Position numbers and translations under genes: made by a program. From Candidatus Petromonas tenebris (lineage in GTDB: Bacteria > Bacillota > Clostridia > Peptostreptococcales > Caminicellaceae), in assembly GCA_014236755.1 (NCBI GenBank), contig JACCKY010000015.1:58108-122107 (forward strand): a stretch of DNA of 64,000 bases, read 5' to 3'. This document shows positions 19,755 to 28,801 of this stretch, piece by piece (the first letter of the stretch is position 1; each line of letters opens with the position of its first letter). The notes under the pieces are model-generated. The model saw only the letters and a list, made by a program, of their open reading frames with translations. It was not told the DNA's origin and did no database searches.

Positions 19755-21008
19755 TTAGTATATAATTTGCCCCTCTTCATATTTGGCTGCATTTCTTAAT
19801 ATTTCATCATATAATTCTAAAGTTCCTACTCTAATACTTTCGTCTCCTTTTTTTTCGTAGAAAAAATTATTGTGCACAATAGCAAAGTCATCATTATAAC
19901 CTTTGATTTTTATTGGCTTAAAATATGCCTTGTTATTAACATCAAGTATATATACACCAATTTTTCCATTTTTTTGTACAATAGAATCTCTATGAATTTT
20001 TAGACCAGTATAGTGTTCCTTAACGATGTTAAAAATTCCTTTTCTTACTTTGTAAAAGTCTTTAGCATATTGATTTGTTTTTATTATTACCATTTTTTTA
20101 TTTCCATTGTTAAAAACATCCTGAACAACTCCACTAATTCTGGTGTCATACATATCTATAAAAACTTTTTGTCCTTTTTTAAAAGAATCTTGTAAATCTG
20201 TAATAACAACTATATACCAATATGTATTATCAATAATTTTAAATAGCGGCTGATCGTAAATTACTTTATCTAGTTTTAGATTATTTAGTTTGATTTCCAT
20301 TGACTCAATGTAATCATATTTTATTTTAGAAATATTTTCAGGAGTAAGTATGTCTTCAAAACCATCGATGTTATAACTGATTATTCCCGATTTAGGACTT
20401 TTAATTTCAGTAATTGAATTTTTTATTTTATTTTCAAGTTTATTTTTTTCAGCTTTTAAACTTTGTAAATTAAACCCTGAAAAACTTTTATCGCCGTTTA
20501 TTATTCTTTTCTTTTCAATTTTATCTTCCAGTTCCCTTTTTAGTTCTTCTATTCTATGGAAATTTCCCTCAAGTCTATTTTTTTTTATCTCATTAACAAT
20601 TGTTTCTATTTTCTTATTTATTTTTTCGATATCAATAAGAAATAAATCATCTTTATTTGATTGGATATTGTCTATTCTTTTGTTTAATTGCATTAGTTTT
20701 TCTCTATCTTCTTCATTTACCTCAGAAGTATATATTTCTAATATATTATATCCTTTTTCTACTTTTTCTCCCTCTTCAACAAAGTATTTTATACTACCCT
20801 CTTGAGGAGAATTTATAACTTCTTCATTTCTGATAATTACACATTCATATTCTTTTTCAGAAACTAACTCTCCATAGTTTACGATTTCAGTTATAGGATC
20901 ATTCATAAATAGACCTGATATTGCTTTATATACTAAATAAAAGATTATAATTGTGAAAAATAAAATTTTTATTGTACTAGTTCTTTTTTTGCTGCGTTTC
21001 CTATTCAT
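19755..21008 (-). CDS. HlyD-like membrane adaptor protein
   Basis: The 417 aa protein has one N-terminal membrane segment (about 14-32), a biotinyl/lipoyl-like strand region, a long coiled coil (about 95-200) and a C-terminal beta-rich part, the layout of HlyD/membrane-fusion adaptors. A Gram-positive cell lacks an outer membrane, so it would face the cell-wall space. No transporter gene is adjacent. It lies 17 bp ahead of ylmE, placing it in the division cluster as in many Clostridia. Function unknown. Confidence 0.75.
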   Translation of the reverse strand: MNRKRSKKRTSTIKILFFTIIIFYLVYKAISGLFMNDPITEIVNYGELVSEKEYECVIIRNEEVINSPQEGSIKYFVEEGEKVEKGYNILEIYTSEVNEEDREKLMQLNKRIDNIQSNKDDLFLIDIEKINKKIETIVNEIKKNRLEGNFHRIEELKRELEDKIEKKRIINGDKSFSGFNLQSLKAEKNKLENKIKNSITEIKSPKSGIISYNIDGFEDILTPENISKIKYDYIESMEIKLNNLKLDKVIYDQPLFKIIDNTYWYIVVITDLQDSFKKGQKVFIDMYDTRISGVVQDVFNNGNKKMVIIKTNQYAKDFYKVRKGIFNIVKEHYTGLKIHRDSIVQKNGKIGVYILDVNNKAYFKPIKIKGYNDDFAIVHNNFFYEKKGDESIRVGTLELYDEILRNAAKYEEGQIIY

Positions 21009-21193
21009 TATATCACCTTTTTAAACAATACTACTTATTTCTATTCTTCAAAACTATTATAATTCCTCCAGATATTTTATAAATTTATCTAGTAAAAAAG
21101 TCACAAATACAAGAAATGTGTAGAAAATAATAGATTATTTAGAACAAATTACCATTACCAAGCAAAAAAATGATAAAGACTACACTAAGTAGC
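21009..21193. other. intergenic, nothing recognised
   Basis: This 185 bp AT-rich gap precedes the HlyD-like gene and should hold its promoter. No hairpin with a T-run, repeat or operator stands out. Confidence 0.4.
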
Positions 21194-21571
21194 CTAAAAT
21201 AGTTTGCCATATCTACTTATAATTTTTAATTTCTTTATACTGGTTACATTGAGTTCAAGAATTTTGTCTTCAAGAGTTAGTATAACGAGGGAATTATCAT
21301 ATTTTTTAGCTCCTAAGACGACTCCTTTAACAGGGTCTTTATCCTTCAAATATATTTTTATTCGGTCGCCAATAGTTAGCTTAATATTTCCAAGTTTAAA
21401 TGCCTTTAAATCTATTTCATCCAAAAAATTTTGAGACACTTTTTTACTACTAATTGTAACTCTATTATTATATAAGTCTATTTTTTCTTTTAAGACCGAA
21501 AATAAATAACCCAAAATAGAAACAATAAACAACATTATCAAAAATTCAAGTAAATAATTTAAAAAATGCAT
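21194..21571 (-). CDS. small membrane protein of unknown function
   Basis: Not recognised as a named family. With the ATG at 21571 (behind GGGTGA) it has about 125 aa: one N-terminal membrane segment (about 3-25), then a basic, beta-rich soluble part with IGDRIKIYLKDKDPVKGVV and VILTLEDKILELNV, suggestive of a small SH3/Sm-like barrel. It lies alone between the tRNA and the HlyD-like gene. The frame is open with a plausible RBS, so I accept it as a gene, but give no function. Confidence 0.6.
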   Translation of the reverse strand: MHFLNYLLEFLIMLFIVSILGYLFSVLKEKIDLYNNRVTISSKKVSQNFLDEIDLKAFKLGNIKLTIGDRIKIYLKDKDPVKGVVLGAKKYDNSLVILTLEDKILELNVTSIKKLKIISRYGKLF

Positions 21572-21637
21572 GTTATCACCCAATATAATTAAAATTAACG
21601 CTATAATAAAGAAATTCTCTTATATAATAAAAAAAAG

Positions 21638-21655
21638 CTATGACTTTTGTCATAG
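21638..21655 (-). terminator. terminator after tRNA-Pro
   Basis: Perfect 7 bp stem CTATGAC/GTCATAG with a 4-base loop, flanked by A/T pairs and followed on the minus strand by eight T residues. It lies just downstream of the tRNA 3' end. Confidence 0.85.
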
Positions 21656-21661
21656 TTTTAA

Positions 21662-21738
21662 TGGTCTGGGTGAGAGGATTTGAACCTCCGACCTCTAGAA
21701 CCCCATTCTAGTGCGCTACCAAACTGCGCCACACCCAG
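21662..21738 (-). tRNA. tRNA-Pro (anticodon GGG)
   Basis: A 77 nt cloverleaf. Acceptor stem CTGGGTG/CACCCAG with discriminator A and encoded CCA. D arm GCGC/GCGC. Anticodon stem CTAGA/TCTAG enclosing loop ATGGGGT, so the anticodon is GGG. The T arm carries TTCAAAT. The 5' C and GGG anticodon fit proline (codons CCC/CCU). Confidence 0.9.
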
Positions 21739-21833
21739 CTGTTTTCCTTACATTAAATATTATACATAAAAATAAATAATAATCAAGTAATTTTTTTAAA
21801 ATAGTAAAATAAATAATAAAATATTAGTTGTCA

Positions 21834-21868
21834 GGCTGTAGAGGGAATACGTGCACTTATCTACAGCC
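21834..21868 (-). terminator. possible hairpin after spoIVA
   Basis: A 9 bp inverted repeat GGCTGTAGA/TCTACAGCC with a 17-base loop lies just past the spoIVA stop. No proper T-run follows, so termination is uncertain. Confidence 0.4.
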
Positions 21869-21875
21869 TATACAT

Positions 21876-23354
21876 CTAAAGAATTATACAAATTAAATTT
21901 CCGCTACCTTCATTAATAATTTTTTGTAATGTTCTTTGAAGTTTATTTCTTACGTCCTCTGGCATCATAAATAGCTTGCTTTGAAGCTGTTCCTTTACTA
22001 GGTCATGTAAGGACTTTCCAAACATATTTGTATGCCATATTTGTTTAGGATCTGATTCAAACTCATTTAGTAGATAGTTTAAAAGGTCTTCACTCTGCTT
22101 TTCAGTTCCCACTAATGGTGAAACTTCTGTAGTAATGTCAGCTCTAATTAAATGTAGTGAAGGTGCATTTGCCCTTAACTTAACACCGAATCTACTGCCC
22201 TGTTTATATATTTGCGGTTCATCTAGTTCGAGCTCTTCCAACACAGGTGGAACAACTCCATAGCCCTGAGTTTTTGCTATATTTAATGCTTCTTCTACCC
22301 TATCAAATTCTTTTTTAGCTCTTGCAAAAGATTTCATTAAACTAAGTAATTGATGGTCTCCTTCAATCTTATATCCTGTAAACTCTTCTAGAATGTCATA
22401 GAATAAACCTTCTTTGGTATCCATTTTTAAACTTGCGGTTCCTAGTCCTAAGTTAATGTCATCAATCTTGGCTCCTGTAATAGTTTCTAATCCGTCAAAT
22501 TTAGATGTAAGGATTTCAATGTCTTTAATTTTCCTAGTTCCTTCCAAAGCCTCTTTCACAGTATGTAGTATTTGATTTTTAAGCCAATGATTAATTTCTA
22601 GTCCCTCTATCCATTTTGGCAAATTAATACTAATTTCTTTAACAGGAAATTCGAACAATATGTTTTCCAATACATTGTTTATGTCTTCAATTTCCATTTT
22701 TGCACAGTTAAGACATATCACAGGAACATTATATTTATCTTCTAAATCCTTTTTTAATTTTAAAGTATCCTGTGAATCAGGATGCACTGAGTTTAATATC
22801 ATTACAAAAGGTTTATTGATCTCTTTTAATTCTTTTACAACTCTATCTTCCGCATTAATATAATTTACCCGTGAAATATCGGTAATGCTTCCATCTGTAG
22901 TAATTATGATTCCAATAGTTGAATGATCTGTTATCACCTTTTGCGTCCCAATTTCAGCTGCTTCTTCAAAAGGGATTTCGTTTTCGAACCAGGGAGTCAT
23001 TACCATTCTTGGTGTTCCATTTTCTTCATGTCCTAATGCTCCTTTTACTAAGTAACCCACACAATCGATCATTCTAACTTTAAACTTTGCATTATCTTTA
23101 AGTGAAATTTCTATAGCTTCGTTAGGTACAAACTTGGGTTCTGTTGTCATAATTGTTTTTCCCGTACCGCTTTGAGGAAGTTCGTCCTTTGTTCTCTCTT
23201 TGATGTATACATTATCTATGTTGGGAACAACCAGCAGATCCATAAATCTTTTGATGAATGTAGATTTACCTGTTCTTACTGGCCCTACTACTCCTATGTA
23301 GATGTCCCCTTGAGTTCTTTCTGATATATCTCTATATATATCGAATCCCTCCAT
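21876..23354 (-). CDS. spoIVA: stage IV sporulation protein A
   Basis: ATP-hydrolysing coat morphogen that polymerises around the forespore and forms the base of the spore coat. Starting at the ATG at 23354 (MEGFDIYRDI, behind AAGGAGG) the protein has 492 aa. The Walker A loop GPVRTGKS is at 24-31. The C-terminal region ends with NEGSGNLICIIL. A sigma-E type promoter lies 60-90 bp upstream (see 23414-23441). It is monocistronic. Confidence 0.97.
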   Translation of the reverse strand: MEGFDIYRDISERTQGDIYIGVVGPVRTGKSTFIKRFMDLLVVPNIDNVYIKERTKDELPQSGTGKTIMTTEPKFVPNEAIEISLKDNAKFKVRMIDCVGYLVKGALGHEENGTPRMVMTPWFENEIPFEEAAEIGTQKVITDHSTIGIIITTDGSITDISRVNYINAEDRVVKELKEINKPFVMILNSVHPDSQDTLKLKKDLEDKYNVPVICLNCAKMEIEDINNVLENILFEFPVKEISINLPKWIEGLEINHWLKNQILHTVKEALEGTRKIKDIEILTSKFDGLETITGAKIDDINLGLGTASLKMDTKEGLFYDILEEFTGYKIEGDHQLLSLMKSFARAKKEFDRVEEALNIAKTQGYGVVPPVLEELELDEPQIYKQGSRFGVKLRANAPSLHLIRADITTEVSPLVGTEKQSEDLLNYLLNEFESDPKQIWHTNMFGKSLHDLVKEQLQSKLFMMPEDVRNKLQRTLQKIINEGSGNLICIIL

Positions 23355-23413
23355 ACTTTCCCTCCTTATCAAAAATTTGTACACTTTTTATTCTCACAAT
23401 TATTAACACTATA

Positions 23414-23441
23414 AATATATGTTTCTATTTATAAAATATGA
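23414..23441 (-). promoter_or_regulatory. sigma-E type promoter of spoIVA
   Basis: On the minus strand TCATATT (-35), a 13 bp spacer, then CATATATT (-10). This equals the B. subtilis sigma-E consensus kmATATT-N13/14-CATAnAnT at every defined position. It is about 60 bp ahead of the spoIVA start, and spoIVA is sigma-E controlled in Bacillus. Confidence 0.8.
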
Positions 23442-23468
23442 CTATTCTTAGTTTGTTAAACTATAAAA

Positions 23469-23517
23469 AAACCTATTATAATCCATCATTTGTACTTTGG
23501 TGGGTTATAATAGGTTT
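23469..23517 (-). terminator. terminator after gpsA
   Basis: Long hairpin AAACCTATTATAA.CCACCA / TGATGG.TTATAATAGGTTT with a short loop. On the minus strand it runs into seven T residues. It lies 20 bp past the gpsA stop. Confidence 0.85.
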
Positions 23518-23536
23518 AAAATAAAAAAGAAGATAC

Positions 23537-24568
23537 TTACCAGCCTTTAATATCTTTTTCAATCACTTCTTCAATTTCATGGGTTTTACTTCTTAACATC
23601 AAATTATATACGGACTCTTTAGCAGAGTATCCTTGATAGAGAATATTATGTATTTCAGTCGTAATTGGCATTTCTACACCATATTTTTTCGACAGGTCAT
23701 AGGCAGCCTTAGTAGTGTAAACTCCCTCTACAACCATCCCTATAGCAGATACGGCTTCATCCAAGGATTTTCCCTCTCCTAGGAGGATACCACATCTGCG
23801 ATTTCTGCTGTGCATACTTGTGCATGTCACTATCAGATCTCCAATGCCCGTTAAACCTGAAAAAGTGCTAGCATATGCTCCCATTGCTAAGCCTAGTCTT
23901 GCAATTTCTCTTATGCCTCTTGTCATAAGTGCCGCCTTTGCATTATCTCCAAAACCAAGACCATCGCTTATTCCAGCTCCTAGGGCTATAACATTTTTAA
24001 GAGATCCCCCTATTTCAACTCCAACCACATCAGGGTTTGTATAAACTCTAAGGTTAGGCGTTATGAATACGTCTTGTACAAGTTCTGCAGCCTCTCTACA
24101 CTTTGATGCTGAAACAATAGTAGTGGGAATTCCCCTTGAAACTTCTTCAGCATGGGAAGGTCCTGAAAGGACCACATATTTATTTTTTGGTAAAAAACTA
24201 TGTACGATCTCAGATATTCGTAAAAGAGTCTTATTTTCTAGTCCCTTTGAAACGTTTACGATTATCTGATCTTTATTTACATGATCGCTAATTTTTTCAA
24301 GAGTTTCTCTAATTCCCTGGGATGCAACTGCTAAAACTATTAAATCACATTCTTTTATACAGTCAATGATATTAGAGTAGATAAATATATTTTTAGGCAA
24401 ATTGACTCCAGGAAGATATTTGGAGTTTTCTCTGCATTTTTCCAAGCTTTCAGCATGTTCGGATCTACGGGACCATAAATTCACAATATAATTTTTTTGA
24501 GATAACACAATAGAGAGGGCGGTACCCCAACTTCCTGCACCTAACACAGCTATTTTTTTCCTATCCAT
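23537..24568 (-). CDS. gpsA: glycerol-3-phosphate dehydrogenase [NAD(P)+]
   Basis: Reduces dihydroxyacetone phosphate to sn-glycerol-3-phosphate for phospholipids. The 343 aa have the dinucleotide loop GAGSWGTA (10-17), NVSKGLEN, GPSHAEEV and the catalytic-lysine region GGSLKNVIALGAG. It lies downstream of der, separated by palindromic element copy B. The der-gpsA-spoIVA order is common in spore formers. Confidence 0.96.
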   Translation of the reverse strand: MDRKKIAVLGAGSWGTALSIVLSQKNYIVNLWSRRSEHAESLEKCRENSKYLPGVNLPKNIFIYSNIIDCIKECDLIVLAVASQGIRETLEKISDHVNKDQIIVNVSKGLENKTLLRISEIVHSFLPKNKYVVLSGPSHAEEVSRGIPTTIVSASKCREAAELVQDVFITPNLRVYTNPDVVGVEIGGSLKNVIALGAGISDGLGFGDNAKAALMTRGIREIARLGLAMGAYASTFSGLTGIGDLIVTCTSMHSRNRRCGILLGEGKSLDEAVSAIGMVVEGVYTTKAAYDLSKKYGVEMPITTEIHNILYQGYSAKESVYNLMLRSKTHEIEEVIEKDIKGW

Positions 24569-24605
24569 ATCTCAACCTACTTTCCTATATAGATGTTAAG
24601 CTTTA

Positions 24606-24755
24606 ACTAAATTAACCTCTTATGCTAGTTACTCTGACAGTATAGCTTTAAATATCCTTCAATGTTTCCTCTGAAGCGACTTTGAAGAGCTGTTTTTACC
24701 TCTAAATCTTTTCTATTAAAACAGCTCTTCTACGGAGCCTGAAGAGGATTATTGA
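24606..24755. repeat. long palindromic element, copy B (right end lost)
   Basis: About 150 bp between der and gpsA with the same left terminal repeat ACTAAATTAACC...GCTAGT and core TTTCCTCTGAAGCGACTTTG / AGCTCTTCTACGGAGCCTG as copies A and C. The right arm stops at ATTATTGA, immediately before the der stop codon, so the terminal ~35-40 bp found in A and C are missing. The rest still folds into a long hairpin that could end der transcription. Confidence 0.85.
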
Positions 24756-24756
24756 T

Positions 24757-26070
24757 CTATTTTTTTTCTTTACATTCAATAATAATTGGTGTTCCTTCAA
24801 ATTTAAAGCTTTGTCTTATTTGATTTTCTATATATCTAATGTATGAAAAATGAGCTAGTTCTTTATCGTTAATAAATAAAACAAACTTCGGAGGTTTAAC
24901 TGCTACCTGAGTGCCGTAATATATTTTAAGTCTCTTTCCTTTATCAGAGGGAGGTTGATTTAATAATACTGCTTCACTGATTATGTCATTAAGAGAACCA
25001 GTTGAAATCCTCATTGAATGCTGATTAGATACATATTTAACATATTCCAATATTTTAGACACTCTTTGCTTGGTTTTTGCTGATACAAAGAGTATGGGAG
25101 CATATAGCATAAAAGATAATTGATTCCTTACTTTTTTTGTATACTCATTAAAAGTGTAATCATTTTTGTCAATTAAATCCCATTTATTAATAACTATTAT
25201 TGTAGCCTTTCCCGCTTCATGGGCATATCCTGCAATTTTTTTATCCTGTTCAGTAACGCCTATGGTGGCATCGATAACCAGAAGACAAACATCACTTCTT
25301 TCAATTGCTGTAAACGCTCTTAGAACACTGTATTTTTCAATGTTTTCATATACTTTGCTTTTTCTTCTAATTCCAGCTGTATCTATGAAGATATATTTAT
25401 CATCCTGATATTCAAAAGGGGTATCTATAGCATCCCTTGTAGTTCCAGCTATATCGCTTACGATAACCCTTTCTTCTCCTAGAATAGTATTTATTAGAGA
25501 AGATTTGCCCACATTGGGCTTCCCAATTACCGCTACTTTTATTACATCTTCTTCGTATTGGTCATCAATATCCTCCGGAAATTTGGATACTATTATATCT
25601 AGTAAGTCACCTAAATTCAACGCATTTACTGAGGATATCGGTATTGGCTCACCTAATCCTAAGGAGTAGAAATCATAGAAGGTATCGGGAAGTTTGTTGG
25701 TATCGATTTTATTAACTACAAAAACTATTGGTTTATTTGTTCTTCTGAGCATATTGGCTATTTCTTCATCAGCCGTGGTTATTCCTTCTTTTCCATCTAC
25801 CATAAAAACTATTACATTGGCCGTATCTATGGCAATCTGCGCCTGGGTTTTCATCTGAGAAATGATTATGTCTTTTGAATCTGGCTCAATTCCCCCAGTA
25901 TCAATTAGGGTAAATTTATGATTTAGCCACTCTACGTCTGCATAAATTCTATCCCTAGTAACTCCAGGCTTATCTTCTACGATTGATATTCTCTTTCCAG
26001 CAATTCTATTAAAAAAAGTTGATTTTCCTACATTGGGCCTTCCAACTACTGCAACAATAGGTTTAGCCAT
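24757..26070 (-). CDS. der: ribosome biogenesis GTPase Der (EngA)
   Basis: Essential 50S assembly GTPase with two tandem G domains and a KH-like C-terminal domain. G1 boxes are GRPNVGKST (10-18) and GKPNVGKSS (183-191); the NKID and NKWD guanine motifs are present. At 437 aa it has normal length. Repeat copy B begins right after its stop codon without shortening the protein appreciably. Confidence 0.97.
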   Translation of the reverse strand: MAKPIVAVVGRPNVGKSTFFNRIAGKRISIVEDKPGVTRDRIYADVEWLNHKFTLIDTGGIEPDSKDIIISQMKTQAQIAIDTANVIVFMVDGKEGITTADEEIANMLRRTNKPIVFVVNKIDTNKLPDTFYDFYSLGLGEPIPISSVNALNLGDLLDIIVSKFPEDIDDQYEEDVIKVAVIGKPNVGKSSLINTILGEERVIVSDIAGTTRDAIDTPFEYQDDKYIFIDTAGIRRKSKVYENIEKYSVLRAFTAIERSDVCLLVIDATIGVTEQDKKIAGYAHEAGKATIIVINKWDLIDKNDYTFNEYTKKVRNQLSFMLYAPILFVSAKTKQRVSKILEYVKYVSNQHSMRISTGSLNDIISEAVLLNQPPSDKGKRLKIYYGTQVAVKPPKFVLFINDKELAHFSYIRYIENQIRQSFKFEGTPIIIECKEKK

Positions 26071-26090
26071 AATTACTCCTCCATTGAATA

Positions 26091-27410
26091 TTATTTAATA
26101 ATCGTGTCTATAAATGTTTGTCCATTTACTTCACAGGTTGTAACTTTGGTATTTAAAGACTTTTCTATATCTTTTAAAGTAATATCATCTAAAAAAATGT
26201 CTTCTTCAGCCTTCAACATACTCTTAGGAATGAGTATTTCTTCTTCAAGATTTTTATGCTTTAGCTGCTCGATTATATCCTGACCTGTAATCAACCCTGA
26301 TACAGTTATTGTTTCACCAAAGAATTTATTTTTTATAGAATAAACATTAATCTTAAGTTTATCTATTTTCTCTGTTAATTTTTGTGCCAATTTATTTAAA
26401 AAAGGTTTTGCTGATGTTCCCGTTACTATTCCTATACTTTTATTAATTGTAAGATTATTTGGTAGACTTTTTAAACGAGCGAAAAATTCCTGTTCAAATT
26501 TCCTCATCAAACCAACACCGTTTTCCAGTTGTGGGAAATCTTCATAGGATTTATAATCAGGTAATTTCTCATCGGCAAGTATATAAAATTCATCAGATAG
26601 ATATACAAAATTTGTACCTATTTTCTGTTTTAAAAAACTTTGCCATCTTTCTATCTGTCTTATTACTTCAAGAGCTTTTTCCTTACTAAAGGTGTCAATA
26701 TAATATAGATTTTTTCTGTATTTTGTAACACCTACAGGAACTATGGCTATGCTGTGTAGATTAGGATACATAGGATATATATCTTTAATAGTCTTATCAA
26801 GGTTATCTCCATCGTTAATATTAGGACAAAGAACAATTTGGCCATTAACTGTTATCCGATTGTCTGTTAATTGTTTTAATCGTTTTAAAACATTTCCAGC
26901 ATTTTTATTATTTAACATTTTAATTCTAAGATCCGGATCAGTAGTATGAATAGATACATTAATTGGACTAATATTATATTTTATAATGCGATCAATATCT
27001 TCGTCCGATAAATTTGTAAGGGTAACAAAGTTACCTTGTAGAAACGAGAGTCTAGAATCATCGTCCTTAAAATAAAGGGTTTTCCTCATATTTTGGGGAA
27101 GCTGATCTACAAAACAAAATATGCACTTGTTTTGACAATGCTTAGCCTTATCTAAAATTGGGTTATTGAAAGCAATACCTAAGTCTTCATTATAATCCTT
27201 ATCAATTTCTAACAACCATATTTCGCCGTCTTTTTTTTCTATCTCAACTTCTATGTAGTCATCTGCTACTTGGAAAAGATAGTCTATTACATCATTTATA
27301 ATTTTCCCATTTATACTGACTAATACATCCCCAGGTTCAATTCCTAATTCATCAGCTATGCTATTTTCTTTTACTTTTGAAATAATGTTCTTATACATTT
27401 TTTTTGACAT
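26091..27410 (-). CDS. DUF512 family protein with PDZ and radical-SAM-like cysteines
   Basis: A family conserved in anaerobic Firmicutes but without established function. Of 439 aa, the N terminus (about 5-60) is PDZ-like ([18 protein letters not shown]). A CX3CX2C motif follows (Cys92, Cys96, Cys99 in [10 protein letters not shown]), as in radical SAM enzymes. The C-terminal DUF512 domain covers about 230-430. It lies 20 bp upstream of der. Radical SAM chemistry is inferred from the cysteines. Confidence 0.85.
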   Translation of the reverse strand: MSKKMYKNIISKVKENSIADELGIEPGDVLVSINGKIINDVIDYLFQVADDYIEVEIEKKDGEIWLLEIDKDYNEDLGIAFNNPILDKAKHCQNKCIFCFVDQLPQNMRKTLYFKDDDSRLSFLQGNFVTLTNLSDEDIDRIIKYNISPINVSIHTTDPDLRIKMLNNKNAGNVLKRLKQLTDNRITVNGQIVLCPNINDGDNLDKTIKDIYPMYPNLHSIAIVPVGVTKYRKNLYYIDTFSKEKALEVIRQIERWQSFLKQKIGTNFVYLSDEFYILADEKLPDYKSYEDFPQLENGVGLMRKFEQEFFARLKSLPNNLTINKSIGIVTGTSAKPFLNKLAQKLTEKIDKLKINVYSIKNKFFGETITVSGLITGQDIIEQLKHKNLEEEILIPKSMLKAEEDIFLDDITLKDIEKSLNTKVTTCEVNGQTFIDTIIK

Positions 27411-27510
27411 TAATACACCTGCTTTTAGAGATTTTTGCGAATTAAATTAAATTTTTCAATGTTCTTGTCTTGTTATATTATAATAAAAGCTCTAAAATAG
27501 TCAAGTATTA

Positions 27511-27702
27511 TTAATGTTTGACTACAACATATATTCCATTTCTCAGGTCATGGACCATTCCCAAAGTTATTTTAGCAATCAATAGTGCGGTCTCTTCCTG
27601 TTCCTCTTTAGTATCAACATAAAATATTGGAGCTGTTGCAGAAGATACATTCTTGTTTAAAGTTATTATTGCTAATATGTTTTCCTTAATGCCTATATCC
27701 AT
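27511..27702 (-). CDS. small YIEGIA-partner protein (capping subunit)
   Basis: The 63 aa protein begins MDIGIKENILAII and matches the small family annotated as capping complex subunit for YIEGIA. It follows the YIEGIA gene by 19 bp with its own AAAGGAG site. No cofactor motif is visible. The function of the pair is unknown; restriction to spore-forming Clostridia suggests a sporulation link, which is inference. Confidence 0.75.
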   Translation of the reverse strand: MDIGIKENILAIITLNKNVSSATAPIFYVDTKEEQEETALLIAKITLGMVHDLRNGIYVVVKH

Positions 27703-27721
27703 GCTATATCTCCTTTCACAC

Positions 27722-28630
27722 TTATGATGGTTTTATATTTGCCTCCCTAGGCTTTCTTCTACATGTTTCTAAAACAGGAGTCTTGTTAATAACTTCTATT
27801 AACAAGTCTTGATCCGGATGCATCGCTATTAGTGCCATAACTAAGTTTCCATTATGAGGATTTCTTCTTACTAAAGGAGTAAAATCCGGCTCATCAATGT
27901 CTTTTCTTATACCTAACTGTGTAGCTGCTTGATGTTGAATAGCTTGTCGTTGCCCTATATTAGATAGTGTAGCACTTGCATTCATATCATTAGGAACAAT
28001 TTCTACAGCAATTCCTCTTTCTTCATATATTTTTCTCGAAGCTTTTAGTCCTATATTCATTATAATTACACCGTTTACCTTCAATAATGGACCGTCAAAC
28101 TCAATTTTTCCAGGTCTTACTTCCGCTATTTCTTCGATGAGCTGCCTTGTTAGAAAGCCTTTAAGGATCATCATGGTTGTGAATCCTACAATTAATCCTG
28201 CAGTTATCTGTAATTGAGAATTTAATTTAAAATACTTTAAAATATTCATAGATATGCTTGTTAGCAATGAAGTAATCATGACCATATAATTTCTAGCTTC
28301 AAAGGCTTTGGCTATGTCTTCAATGTACGCAGTGCCCCTAGGAACCAATTCTGTAGGTTCTATATTGTCCAGACTTTGTCTTTCCATATTGCGCACATCT
28401 CTAAATTGCTGTGCTGCTAATGCTAAAAACGTAACTGCTCCAAATTCTTTAGTGGCTAAGGCAGGTACTGCCACAGCTCCCAACGAAGCAGCTATGACAC
28501 CTAAAGTAATATGAGATAAAAATCCCTGAGGATAACTTGGGTATTGTCTATGGTCAATTTTCATCATATATGCTCTTGCAAGAACTCCAGTAACTATCGA
28601 AACAACAATTGAAACCAGATAATTTTCCAT
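27722..28630 (-). CDS. YIEGIA family membrane protein
   Basis: The 302 aa protein has four or more membrane segments (about 5-22, 45-65, 115-135, 142-165). The family's signature stretch appears here as YIEDIAKAFEARNY, a variant of the YIEGIA motif. A soluble C-terminal domain of about 130 residues follows. It forms a two-gene unit with the small partner, between DUF512/der and pgeF. Biochemical function is unknown. Confidence 0.8.
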   Translation of the reverse strand: MENYLVSIVVSIVTGVLARAYMMKIDHRQYPSYPQGFLSHITLGVIAASLGAVAVPALATKEFGAVTFLALAAQQFRDVRNMERQSLDNIEPTELVPRGTAYIEDIAKAFEARNYMVMITSLLTSISMNILKYFKLNSQLQITAGLIVGFTTMMILKGFLTRQLIEEIAEVRPGKIEFDGPLLKVNGVIIMNIGLKASRKIYEERGIAVEIVPNDMNASATLSNIGQRQAIQHQAATQLGIRKDIDEPDFTPLVRRNPHNGNLVMALIAMHPDQDLLIEVINKTPVLETCRRKPREANIKPS

Positions 28631-28710
28631 ATTATTCCTCCTTATAAAGTCCTACTTGTCTGAAGAAGCTTTTCATTTTATTATTATTTCACAATTAAGG
28701 ATTTTTAATA

Positions 28711-28752
28711 AAAGATGGGCAATTTAGTGAGAGTTTTTTTCGCTTTAAACTG
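28711..28752. repeat. small hairpin repeat, diverged copy
   Basis: The sequence AAAGATGGGCAATTTAGTGAG followed by GAGTTTTTTT resembles the 58 bp hairpin repeat at 54342-54399 (AAAGTTGAACAATTTAGCAG then GAGTTTTTTT). Only the left part matches clearly. Confidence 0.5.
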
Positions 28753-28776
28753 TATTAGCTAAAACAGGAAAATAAA

Positions 28777-28801
28777 AAAGGACGATAATTATCGACCTTT
28801 T
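28777..28801 (-). terminator. terminator after pgeF
   Basis: Hairpin AAAGG-A-CGATAATTATCG-A-CCTTT with one A/A mismatch, followed on the minus strand by TTTTTT. It overlaps the end of pgeF. Confidence 0.8.
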
